Of a DNA stretch of 64,000 nucleotides, positions 50,720 to 61,500 are shown one piece after another (the first letter of the stretch is position 1; the number at the start of each line of letters is the position of its first letter). Source of the DNA: Massospora cicadina (Eukaryota; Entomophthoromycota; Entomophthoromycetes; Entomophthorales; Entomophthoraceae); contig JAKSZP010013321.1 of assembly GCA_022478985.1 (NCBI GenBank), positions 86,440 to 150,439 on the forward strand, given 5' to 3'. The notes under the pieces were generated by a model that saw only the letters and a list, made by a program, of their open reading frames with translations, was not told the DNA's origin and did no database searches. Both the position numbers and the translations under genes were made by a program.

Positions 50720-53150
50720 TGTGGTAATTGGCTTAACATGAAATTACAATGCACAGGTAGAGTTAAACTTTAATTAATACAGGAAAATATATGAGTACAG
50801 TGAGCTTAAAAATAGGAAAATAATAGTTTTTGATTATACAAGGTTCTATTAACTATAGCTTTAAAAAGCTAGGTCAAAACAGATCCTCTTCAAAATAAGA
50901 CTCCCATCATTATAAACTGAAATAATTGTTAGAATAAGTGGGTAGTGTATAATTACTTTCAAAAAGCTAGTAACCATTGGACTAGATTTTGGGAATAATA
51001 ATAAACCCTAATGATTGTTTTATGCCAGCTTGAAGGAAAGAGAGATTATAATAATTAAAGGGGTTGGAGTTTTCATAGTCAGACCTAAGGTAACTTGATA
51101 ATAATAAGTGATTCGATGTATTTGCTGGTGGGGTGAGGAGGAATAAAACCTTGTTAAATATCAGTCAGAGGGCCAAGGCAAGGTAACCAAAGTAATTCAA
51201 TTGTATTGCTTAATAACTAAATATAAAAATGTGAACACATGGATGAGATAATCCATAGTAAATTGATCCTATAGATTAACATCAGCGTCAAGGCCTGAGG
51301 GATTGAAACCCTAATATAATTATTAAATAAAATAAAATAAAAGTAAATAAAAATAAGTAAATCTAATAAAAAATAGAATTGATTGGTTGGTTAGCACAAA
51401 TTGCAACCTAGCTCAAATCTGTGAACTAGTATGTTACAAGTTCATAGTTGCATAAAAGTGGAATTATGTCAATTTTTAGGTCAAGTCTTTATATATCCTG
51501 ATAAGAGTATTAGATCTTGCCGTATTGATGTAGAAAACAGTCTATAGATTAGAATCAGTTTGTGCAACTAATTTTAACCCAAACAAAGTTTAAAAGCAAG
51601 ATTAGAAAGTAGCTTTTTATACCAAATTGTCTTATTAACCCTTTTAATGATTTTCTGCATATATGCATCTAAAAATAGTGCTTAATAAAAATTTAAGATA
51701 AAATATATGCATCCAAAAAATGAGGGTTGTGTAAATCTAAAAATGCATATATGAATTCATGAAATAAGGGTTATATATCTTTATTTCAAAATTTACTGAA
51801 TATTTATATTACAGACAAAGACCAAAATAATTATAAAAAGTGTAACCATTGGCTAAGAAATCTTTGCTAAATTTAAGGGCAGAAAAATAAAGGATTTTTT
51901 TAAATCAGTGAAAGGGTTAATTATGGGTACTGCAGGCCCAATCATAGAAGAAACTTTGTTCCCCATGATCAGGCTCGTTTAAAACTTCCAAAAGCAAATC
52001 CAGATCAATAGGCTTCTGTTTTCAACTATACTTTGGGGCGTTTCATCTCACCAATTTAGTTGTTTCCAGTTCATAGTTGTAAAATCAAACTTTACCTAGT
52101 TGACTATTTAATGGTTAAAGGTCAATAGCATTGGTTAAAGGCCAGCTGGGTTTTAGCTTGCAGTTACCAATCTCGGATTCCCCTAAACGAGGAGGTTGGG
52201 TATTTTATCAAGCGAAATACTATCTTAACAATTTAGCTAGATTTGGCTAGTCGCAACTTAGGTCTAGTTGGTTCAGATCAAATGCTGACAAACCCTAACC
52301 CCAACCATTTGTAATCTTATGCCAAGTTTGATTTGATATAAAGACAAAAAAATTTCTAAGAGCCTAAACTTAGGAAGTTGTTAATACATTTAAAGTGTAA
52401 AGGGTTGATTTGAATTTCATCTTTTTTTAAGCTTTAAAAACTTGTTCAAGTTTATATCGCCTTTATGTTGGTAAGCCAAAGTATAGGTTAAGAGTAAACG
52501 TATTATAGGAGTTAAAAACTGACTTTACATACCCACCCAGTGGTAGCGCCAAGTGCGCTCTCAGTACAACAAAAACTGCTAGGCTATCATTTTGCAAGTA
52601 AAAGACCTATCTTTTAATCACAGCTAATCAGATTATACGTGGCTGGCTCAGCGATGGCTTTTAGCTTGTCCAATAATCAAACTGTTTCATCTCGTCGGGG
52701 CGATTCTATAATCATCTGCATCGAAGCCAAACTTTCTCAGAGCGGGCTGGTAGTTTTTAAAACCATACTGGTTAACTCTAGCCTAGCAGATACAGAAGCT
52801 TTTAGCCAACTTTGCTGAGTTTCGAGCTCTCTAACCTGCATTATCTACACAACGAAGGTTACCAACCGCTTAAATCAAGCTTGCCATAAGCTCCCTAGTG
52901 CTAAAAACTATCGAAAATTACTCGGCTGGAAATTATAACGTTGATAGCAAGAACTAAGGTAGTGAGTGGAAAATGGTTAAGATTTAACAATCAAAGCAAA
53001 AAAGTAAAGTGGGAACTGATAAACAGTAAACCGGGCCCAATAATATTGCTTATTTAAGCTATAAAAAATAACAAGCTACAAAATTTAAGCAAGCAGACTT
53101 GATTGAAGTCAGACAACAAAATCATAATCTGGTCATAGAAAATTAAAAAA
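50720..53150 (-). repeat. LTR of element F (inner end) and gene-free DNA up to Pns1
   Basis: TGTGGTAATTGGCTTAAC at 50720 starts the LTR (read on the plus strand). Like the E LTR it has TGCACAGGT about 35 bp in. The outer end was not found, so LTR and spacer cannot be separated. The rest is AT-rich with short A-rich runs (51320-51370). Nothing I can name lies between about 52500 and 53150, where the base composition is less AT-rich. An unrecognised small gene there cannot be excluded. Confidence 0.4.
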
Positions 53151-53151
53151 G

Positions 53152-53157
53152 TTTATT
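53152..53157 (-). terminator. Polyadenylation signal AATAAA of the Pns1 gene
   Basis: Minus-strand AATAAA about 50 nt after the stop codon at 53206, a usual distance for a cleavage and polyadenylation signal. It is only a six-base motif in AT-rich sequence. Confidence 0.4.
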
Positions 53158-53205
53158 AGTGATAAATATGCAAGCTCTGGTCAAAGGTTTAATCGAGAGA
53201 TCACT

Positions 53206-55054
53206 TCAAACTGGCGTTGCAACGTCTGGATAGGTTTGCCGAATCTAGAAAATAAGCAAAAAGATACAAAGCCAAAATTACCTTTTCATAAAGCTCAGGA
53301 TTATAAGAAGAAAGCGCTTGAGGATCCTCGGCAAGACAAACAAAAAAGGCGGAATTGGCACTCTCAATGACAGAAGAAACAATCGAGTTAACTAAAACGC
53401 CGATAAGAAATCCAACGATAGCTACGCCTATCAGCATAGAGCCATCGAGGGAAGACTTCAAGCTTGAAGCCACTAGAACTGAAGCTAAACCGGAGAAAAC
53501 TCCAATCAAGACGCTACCTGAGAATTGTTAGCGCAAACACAGTAAAAGCAAATACCAAGTAAAAGGACATTGCCAATCAGTGAGTCATTGACAATGGCAT
53601 CCACGCCACGGTCTTTGATTAGAGTCCAGGTTGACTAAGTTTTAACACAAATCAACGGACGTTTTTACCTTGCCAGCCTCAAGATATGGCAACCCATACA
53701 TGGCGCAATAGCAGTACGCGTAACGATTAAAATATTCAACCATTGCCTCAATTTGTGCTAAAGATAAGTAGACGTAAAAGAGCGGCATACCTAAGATACA
53801 TTCGGCACAGCATGCAAGAAAAGATAAGACGAAATTGTCGGAATTTTGGCGCGCTTCATTGGCCAAAGCCTTGAGAAGCTGAAGGATGGCGACAATAAGG
53901 CTGCCAAAGCAAGCCGAGCCAAAAGAAGTTGTGAGAGCACGCCCGAGCGATGAAAAGGAAGTAAACTTGGAAGCCGCTGAAGTGGTCGAAGGGAAAAAAT
54001 AATCGGCAGCAAACGCTCCAGAGACCGTCATGTGGCAAATATCTTTTAGGAGCTACGTTCGAACAAGTTATAGAAGCAAAGTGCACAAACCTGACAAACC
54101 CAAAAGAGGGAGAAGGCCGCAAATACTAGAACGCCATAAAGGCCACCCGAAGTACAGCTATCGTTTCTCGTCGGCGTGCAATTGGGTCGCTGAAAAGCTT
54201 CTACCGCACCAACTAGCTAAAACGAAAAGATGAGGGAACGGCATTTAAAAGCTTGGTATCGTGCAGCTCCAACTTACCGTGAACGCCCAAAGGAATACGT
54301 ACGCCACCGAGAGAATCATGAAGATAAACCCAACAAGAATGGTCCCAGGATAATGTTTTGTAAACTTGGCGACGTTGGTAAGCATTAAAGTGGCCAGCGG
54401 AATGCGCTCCTTCCAAGAAAACCAACAGTAGATGTACAGGCCGGCAAAGACAAGCAATAATATCCCCCCGATTAGGTTACCCCGCGCAATACTTAACCCA
54501 GCCAGAGCAAGGTATAAAACGACAGAAAACCAGAACGAGATGATAATCAGAAGGCGCGCAGCTCTAAAAAAATGAGCGGAGGCAAAACGTTGAACTTACG
54601 CTTGCATCAAGATGATGTATAGCAGGCTAAGAACGCCAGAGACCACACCCGCCGCACCCACGCCTACCAAGACCCCCATGGAACCAAAGCTGTTCTTTTC
54701 AACCTTTAACTGATTAAAATTTATCTTTTTGATCATGAAGATGGCCAAAACGATGAAGCCGGCAAGCTGGGCAAGGAATAGAAGGGCAGCCCAAACATCG
54801 TTATATTTGGATTTGGCTTTAAATTTCTCTCCAGTATCGGCGGAAGGTATGAAGCTTTCATTGGGTTGGTCCTGGTATACAGGAGGGGTGTAGTTTTGGG
54901 GTTGATAATGTTGCTGGGGAGGATATGGTTGTTGATTGTAATAGGGCTGTTGAGGTGGGTATGGCATCTGGCCATACTGCGATTGCTGAGGAGGATATTG
55001 GTTTTGAGGATATCCCGCGGGAGGATATCCGCTGTTAGGGTACTCTTGATTCAT
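53206..55054 (-). CDS. PNS1: Pns1-type choline-transporter-like (CTL/SLC44) membrane protein, 7 exons
   Basis: Exons (minus): 55054-54600, 54563-54278, 54216-54091, 54052-53669, 53634-53556, 53517-53282, 53244-53206. They join to 1605 nt, 534 residues plus TGA. Residues 1-62 are a Pro/Gln/Tyr-rich cytosolic tail (repeated YPPQQ). KYNDVWAALLFLAQLAGF opens TM1 (about 87-108), and TM2 is about 126-149. Family blocks follow: WKERIPLA, SLGRALTTSFGSACFGSLIV, EYFNRYAYCYCAMYG, DRGVDAIVNDSLIG, SANSAFFVCLAEDP, and the end RQTYPDV. From memory, yeast Pns1 (about 539 residues) aligns over the full length. It is a predicted plasma-membrane protein; the yeast homologue has no settled substrate. All introns are GT-AG (36, 61, 38, 34, 38, 37 nt), and intron 5 has a GCTAAC branch site. 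No stop or frameshift in the model: an intact gene in otherwise decayed DNA. Confidence 0.93.
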
Positions 55055-55139
55055 TGTGGAGTGAAAGAAGGCTTCGTTGTCCAGCCAAGAGGTTGACTCC
55101 TATTGATGGAATCCTTCCGCAGTTCAAGTGGCTATTTAG

Positions 55140-55144
55140 CCAAT
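55140..55144 (-). promoter_or_regulatory. CCAAT-box-like motif upstream of Pns1
   Basis: ATTGG on the minus strand (CCAAT on the plus strand), within GATTGGCTAAATAGCC, about 86-90 nt before the ATG. Such boxes are common in fungal promoters. The ATG context is CACAATGAA. This is suggestive only. Confidence 0.3.
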
Positions 55145-55779
55145 CAGCATCATTGACGCTCAAACAAAAAAGCCGTCTCAGCTGGTATTTAAAAAACCTC
55201 TTTTCTTGTTTCTAGAAACTCCGTTCGATCTTAGTTCATGAACGGTTGAAACGCAATTGACTTCATAAGTATTCCAATTTAAATTATAAATTGTTCTACA
55301 CCTCAGTCCTACTTATTTCTAGCTTCTATATAGAGCAAATCTAAAGAAGCAATTGACCGAAAAATCGACTAAAATGCCCCATCTTCATTGGAGCAATCAC
55401 TTCACTAAAGTCTAACAAAAGCGCTTATCCTATAATTAACAATCTACTTAATTACTAGCCGATTTACCCGTGCTTCGCTACGGTGTCTATAAAATTTCAG
55501 ATTTTCAATTTATTAATTTAGATTTTATATTATAGATAAAGAAAACCACTCAGCCAAATCTAATTGCTCAATCGAATCAACCAAAAACCACCAACCACTC
55601 AGGTAAGCCTAACTGAACTTATCAAAACAACCAATAACTAATCACCCCTCAAAACTAAACTATGTCCTATCGATTCGACCAAAAGCCATTAACCACTCGG
55701 CCAAAGAAAATAAACCTATCGAATCAATCAAATAACTCCAAACTGCTACCCGAAACATCTCTCTATATTTAAATTTAAA
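55145..55779. other. AT-rich upstream spacer of Pns1
   Basis: No gene or repeat recognised. CAACCAC-type and CAACCAAAA short motifs recur around 55580-55700 (AACCACTCAGCC, AACCACCAACCACTCAGG, AACCACTCGGCC), a loose repetition that I cannot classify. Confidence 0.3.
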
Positions 55780-56045
55780 TTTTATTCGAGATGGGCCGAC
55801 CTGGGGACGATATCGCACCGATTAGGGAAGTGAAGAAAAGGGAAAGGAGGATAAAACCCGGAAAAACTCCATGCGCGGCGTATGATAGGCCAAGAACTCC
55901 ATGGACCGCCTTTGCTATTCACTATCTCGGTTCGGGGCATTGGTGCGCAAAACCAACACAGTCAAAATCGTCCCCTACCCAAAGTCCATTACCGGGATCG
56001 AACTCGGGAGGCAGTGGTAGAGGGTCCATACTCCCGACTTTGTTT
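55780..56045 (-). mobile_element. SINE-like retroposon copy Y (longest copy, Pol III B-box-like motif)
   Basis: Aligns with copies X and Z from ATTCGAG at 55785 to CAGTCAAAATCGT near 55971, and carries about 70 bp more at its right end. There the minus strand reads GAGTTCGATCCCG (56005-55993), close to the RNA polymerase III B box GGTTCGANTCC. An A box could not be placed. The minus-strand 3' end is an AAATTT-type tail (about 55760-55782). No TSD was found. Length of about 260 bp and structure fit a tRNA-derived SINE. Confidence 0.6.
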
Positions 56046-57163
56046 TATATATATAGATAATAAAGCTGCCTTCTGTAACTTTGCTAACAGTATTCAATTT
56101 TCTTGGTCTAGATTTTTATAAATATAAAGCTTTATTTAAGATCCAAATATATTATTTATCTAATATTATGTATAAAATAACTAAGCTACATATCACTCAC
56201 TTTTAATCAAATAGATAATTATATTCATAGGATATGATGATAACTTACATGAAATATTTAACTTACAGATAATCTTATATAAAACCCTTTTTCTAACAAC
56301 TAGCAATATAAAATTTTTATAGGCTAGATATTACTTTTTAAACTGATTTTATACCTTGTATCTTTTTTACTACCTTAACTGAAGTTGATTTTACTATCTG
56401 TGAGGATATCTATACTTAAGTTAATAAGGCTATTATCTATCAGTCCTTTTCTAGCTCTTACATAAAAATTGATTAAAGATATTTTACTGGATTACCTATG
56501 TCTCCTAACAGTATATGTTTTTAGCCATATACTCCCTCTTGCTAACCTTAAACCAACTTTTTTCAATAAGCCAATAATATCAACACTTTTATAACCAAGT
56601 CTTCTATGCTCAAAACCCCAGTTCCTAACCTCACTTGATTCTATTAAGTGCTAACATTTGCATCTATTTATACTTGTTATTGTCTCAGATTATATAGACA
56701 TACCTATTTTCTAACTTTGCCTATGATTGATTAAATATTTTAAGTATATAAGATCTTAAAGTTGATGCTTCTGTATTAATAAAATACATTTTAGACCCTA
56801 TCTAGGTTTGATACTATCATGATAAACTATAACCTCTAGTTTATCAACTTGATAAATAAAAATAACAGAATGTTTTTACTACCCTGTACATATTTAAAAC
56901 TATCAACGTTTGATATCTTTATCTTATATCACAAATTTGTATAACTTTTCTAACTTTTATATTAATTTCAAATACTATGTACCCTTATATAAGCTTGCTT
57001 TTACTATATGTTTCAAGTAATTCCTTGGTATTCTTTTCTGAAAATATATACTCACCTCTTGATCTTTTTATTAATTTATACTGACAGCCTCATTTTTTAC
57101 TTGTGTTAGGATCTTTCTAATTTATTGGAACTTAACATTTTTAACAGAAGTCTAAAAATTACA
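56046..57163. other. AT-rich intergenic DNA
   Basis: Very AT-rich. No open frame of note and no repeat boundary recognised. Confidence 0.4.
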
Positions 57164-57178
57164 GGACTTCATAATTTT

Positions 57179-57371
57179 TTTATTCGAGGTGGGCCGACCT
57201 GGGGACGATACCGCACCGATTAAGGGAAATCGAATGAATGGGAAAGGAGGATAAAATCCGGAAAACCTCCATGCGTGGCGTATGATAGGCCAGGAACTCC
57301 ATGGACCGCCTTTGCTATTCGCTATCTCGGTTCGGGGCATTGGTGCGCAAAGCCAACACAGTCATAATCGT
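57179..57371 (-). mobile_element. SINE-like retroposon copy Z, 15-bp TSD, head truncated
   Basis: 193 bp between perfect repeats GGACTTCATAATTTT (57164-57178 and 57372-57386). It matches copy Y from TATTCGAGGTGGGCCGACC to GTCATAATCGT but lacks the right-end segment with the B-box-like motif. Loss at the 5' end (right, on the minus strand) with a long TSD is the mark of LINE-driven retroposition. Confidence 0.85.
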
Positions 57372-57386
57372 GGACTTCATAATTTT

Positions 57387-58536
57387 AAGTGCCCAAAATT
57401 AAAAATTTGAGTGATCCAGAAGTCCATGAAGATCTAAGTTTGGTATCTTAAATGACCATAATACAGATGTATTTGATTTCATTTGGATTTAGTTTTATAG
57501 GTAATCCAGTTTTTTAAAAGTATTTTAACTAATTCAGTCTTACAACCTTGGAGTTTTCCAAGTAAGCAAGATCTAGAAATGAAGCAACGTTCATAAGAAG
57601 CAAAATTGGTCAAAAGATACTAAAACTTTGGAATAATTAAAATAAATGCACTTGAAACTAAAATGTTGGAAATATATATTATCAATATAATTGGATCTCC
57701 TCTTTAAGACTTTTAATTAATCTTTATATAGTAAACTCTTTATACTTCCAACATATGTAATTAAATATATATGTTTTATTGTTTTGCAGTTAGTAACATA
57801 TCAAAATATTTAAATGTCAGAGATTTTACATTTCAAGGAATAAGTAGGCTTCCACCAAGGGTAATCAGGCGCTCATGATAGTATTTATACCCACAAGGTA
57901 CTTTCATTCCAATGATTCATATATATAATATGCCAGAATAGAGGCAAGGGAAGTATTGGTTGATGAACATGGTTCTCACTCAATATTCAGGCTCAGGACC
58001 AGTAACAACTAATCCAAGTTTTCCATAATGCCATCTTGGTGGTTGAACCAATTAATGGAATGCTTGATGAGGAGAAAGGTGTAATGGACAACCATCAGCT
58101 GCATCACCCAATAATGATGGAAAGTTGTCCACCACAGTGATCCTGGCTAACAGGGGTTTGGCATAAGTGCCAAGACACAAAAAATAAGTCTGGGATGCAA
58201 TGCTTTTATTGATGTAAAAATGCTTGTGCAAGGTAAGCTAAAAACTGATATAAAATTACTTTAATAAGTTTTCTTGAAATCTATATATGCTTTCAAACTG
58301 AACGTCAGGGAAGTAGAATAGGACAGAGAAAGGAAACAAACCAAAGAGTTTGGCAAAGATTCCACTATGGTATTGATATAAGAGTTTAGATCTTGATAAA
58401 CTTATTGATGCACAGCTAAGAGATCTGACACTGCATAACAAAGTAGGATTTATGCCATGCTCTATAAAGGTAATTATTTGAAAACAAAACACATTAAAAA
58501 TGCAAATGCCATAATTAGCTTAAGTTAGATTATGAC
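57387..58536. other. AT-rich sequence between SINE copy Z and element C
   Basis: No coding region recognised. The stretch 57840-58200 is less AT-rich and could be an eroded repeat, but it matches nothing else that I could find in the window. It ends ATGAC at 58532-58536, the presumed target site of element C. Confidence 0.35.
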
Positions 58537-59016
58537 TGTCAGGAAGTTGATATGACTGGACAATACACTACCTATATTGGCGGATCAGAGTATGAATGAG
58601 ACAAGTCTTGAGATTAATGGGAAAGGTATATGAATAATAATCAATCAAAATGTTGATCATTTGGTGAATCAAGGGGAATTATGCTGAGATTTAATATAAA
58701 TGAGAGCTTCTAGAAAAGGGAAGATGAATTGAAGACTACCAAGCTGTGGTTGCATCCAGATTGGGGAACTGAGATATAAAGAGTCACACGGAGGATTGAA
58801 AGAAGGTCTTTTCCCAGTGATTGGGTGATTGCAGATAAGTCTGCAATTAGTATAAGGTTAATAAAGGTCAAAATAAGGGGCGATTGCTCCATATATAGTT
58901 TAACAAGTTTTTATCAAAAGTTGGCGATCTTCATATCATCTGATTTGGTTGCTCAGTGGCTAATACCCTGTGCAAACTGACTCAGCGTAATCAAGCCTAT
59001 ACGCCAAGGATTAACA
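58537..59016 (+). repeat. 5' LTR of element C
   Basis: Starts TGTCAGGAAGTTGATATGAC and ends GGATTAACA, so the TG and CA termini are intact. Colinear with 29382-29857. Confidence 0.9.
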
Positions 59017-59017
59017 G

Positions 59018-59031
59018 TGGTGCTCACTACA
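59018..59031 (+). other. Primer-binding site of element C
   Basis: TGGTGCTCACTACA, one base after the LTR, followed by GGGGGCC. This is the unmutated form of the site in element B. Confidence 0.65.
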
Positions 59032-59105
59032 GGGGGCCACTGGTCAACTGTAGTACTTCAACTGCTAGGATACAATGATGAGCCCACATTTGTTATGACA
59101 AAAAC

Positions 59106-61500
59106 TTGATCAGATTCTACATGCATTATGCTGAAGAAGCATGGGAGGCAACTAACAATGAACCAATATTATTTACTGTAACCAAACTGGGCAATGATGA
59201 GGATATGATCAATCTGAAATTAGGAAATGGCCCTGAGCTGACAGCTGAGCAACAAGGACGCTCCACAAATGTGACCCCTCAGCAGCTGCGGGATATTATG
59301 GAGTGGCTGTTGCACGGGTATTGATTATATGGAGATGAGGTGGGGGATTATGCCTTGAGTTTATTTTATAACCAATGTGACCAAGAAAATTTCTACACCC
59401 TGTAAATGTCCTATCTGAATGTGAATACAACAGGGTTGGCTTGTTGCTTTGGTACTCACAGAATTGAGGTTTATCTTGTCACCTATGTGCAACTATCTAA
59501 TTGCCAGCTACTGCATGTGCTGGCTCGCCACAATATAGAAATTGGAGATGTAATGTGGTTTGCTCAAGAACAGCAAAATGATACTCACCTCCTGTTTGAC
59601 CACCTCGATTGCTCTTTTTCAGAAGCGCAGGGGGCGCTGGTGCAGATGGACCATCATGTTGGGGACATCCGCCATCAGTTAGACATTTTAGTACCACAGT
59701 TAAATCTAGAGTTACCCCAAGTAATAGGAGAACTGTTGAATTGGAATGGCCTATTGATGGAATGGATTCAGGATGTAACAACATTGGGAAGCAATACTGA
59801 GCGCTTCATGATGGATCTAGTGGAATGGGTGGAAGTGCTCAAAGCTGTGATTGCTCAGCATAGGGAAAATTGCACTGATGAAACAACAAGTGGTGGATCA
59901 AGTTGGTTCCATCTCAGATGAATTAACCCAACTTTGCATCAAATGGATAAGTCAGAAAATGACAAATAATGCGCTTATACTTTGGTCAACGTCCCCCAAA
60001 ATATCTCCAGCTAGTCCATTGGGTTACCCAACTGGAAGTTGTTAGCCAGGCAGAGTGCAATCAAGCTTTTCCTCTTCCAATTGGTGAGACAAGGGAGTAT
60101 GCAGACATGTAAGGACAGCTTGATACCTTTCGATGGGCCAACAAGGAATTGGTATGGGAACAAGCCGCCCTCCTTAACCAAATAAACAACACTAATTATT
60201 AAGTGGGTAACATTAGCTGGCAGCATGCACAAATGCTGAGCATAATCAAAGAAGTCTTCTTATGACTACAAGCTATGGAACAACAATTGAATGATGAGTA
60301 GGAATTCCATTGGGAATTGCAACATCAATATGAGACATTGCAACGAGAATTCCAGGATGGACAGTGTAGATGCTATATGGTTAAAATGGAGCAGTTAATC
60401 AATGAACATTTTTCAGAGCACTCCAGAGCTGGGGAAAGTGGTGCAGTTAGTGGTGATTTGGTGGAAGAATGTTATGGATCAGCTAATGAATATCCCTCAG
60501 GCAGTGTGATGGACTCCCCACGTGACACTACTTCTTCTGAGTCCATTTTGTCAGATCTGAGTCCATCCTGCCAGCCATATGATAGTTCACAAGGGTGAGG
60601 TTCCCTTAGTTGCTCAGAAACTAATTTGCCTGCTTCTTGTGGCAGAAGCCTGGAGCAAGGCAAAGCTGTTCAGATCAAGCAACTTCCTCCCTTTAGTCAT
60701 GATGGGGATCTATATGGTTACTTCAAGAAATTTGAATTTGCTGTGGAAGGGGCTTCTGATTGGTGGAAAGAGAAACTGTTGCTGATCACCTTAGATGTGG
60801 AAAGCGCTGATCAAGTTACCTGCTACCTTCCAGATAGCTTGGTATCCTATGAAGAAGTTAAAGCAATTGTTCTTCAGCTGTTTGGGGGCATGACCAAGAT
60901 GGCCCAATGGAAGGCCAACTTCCTGACTATACAGTTTTACTGAAATGAACCCGGTTGGAATTTACTGAACATTTCTCAGTGGAAGCACATGTACTACTCA
61001 GAGCTAACATTTTATCCACCAAAGATGTTGGTATAGTGATGATGGCGGCCGTCAAACCATATTGGGAACTATATAATGCTATGTCTCACATTTTAGACAG
61101 AGATGCAGGACTTGTTCAAATCATGAACACCTTATGTCAACTCTCCACCACGATCAGTGCCCCTAATTTAGCTCAAAAAATCTCTGCTGTCTCCATACCA
61201 AACTCTTCAGGATATGGGCTGCAACAACTGAGCTATCAACCGCTGGAACATATTTGTCCCTCATACAAATTGGTGGACCCTTTTAAGCCTATGTATGCTC
61301 CGCCAGTTCATCCCCAACCCTAGAACCATACCATCAATTTCTGAACTGGGCCTTCCGCTGCAATCTATATACATGAACCTTTTATAAACACCTGCTTCCA
61401 ATGCGGATGAAGAGGGCATTATGCGGGTAATTGCCCTAACAACCCACAAGTGTATGTGATGCTAACTGAGAAAAATAAGCAGAGAAAAGTTTGAGTGGAG
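59106..61500 (+). pseudogene. Element C gag: long, coiled-coil rich, stop inside the zinc knuckle
   Basis: Open stretches at 59106-59324, 59406-59921, 60317-60598, 60626-60943 and 60955-61323. The N-terminal block has VTKLGNDEDMINL. The middle (59640-60330) is a long Gln/Glu/Leu-rich helix region. The capsid-like part has FAVEGASDWWKEKLLL and SADQVTCYLPDSLVSYEEVK near 60740-60860. The knuckle at 61390-61430 reads CFQCG, stop, RGHYAGNC: a CX2CX4HX4C motif with a TGA, probably from TGG or CGA. Gag would bind and package the element RNA. Confidence 0.75.

Noticed and set aside
52515..52600. Possible tRNA gene (CCCAGTGGTAGCGCC resembles an A box)
   Set aside because: No B box at the right distance and no cloverleaf could be drawn.
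53642..54457. Separate small membrane-protein genes on the minus strand
   Set aside because: They join in frame across GT-AG introns into one Pns1 protein that aligns with the family over its full length.
55990..56045. A true tRNA gene in SINE copy Y
   Set aside because: Only a B-box-like motif is present. Acceptor and anticodon stems do not form, so it is treated as a SINE head.
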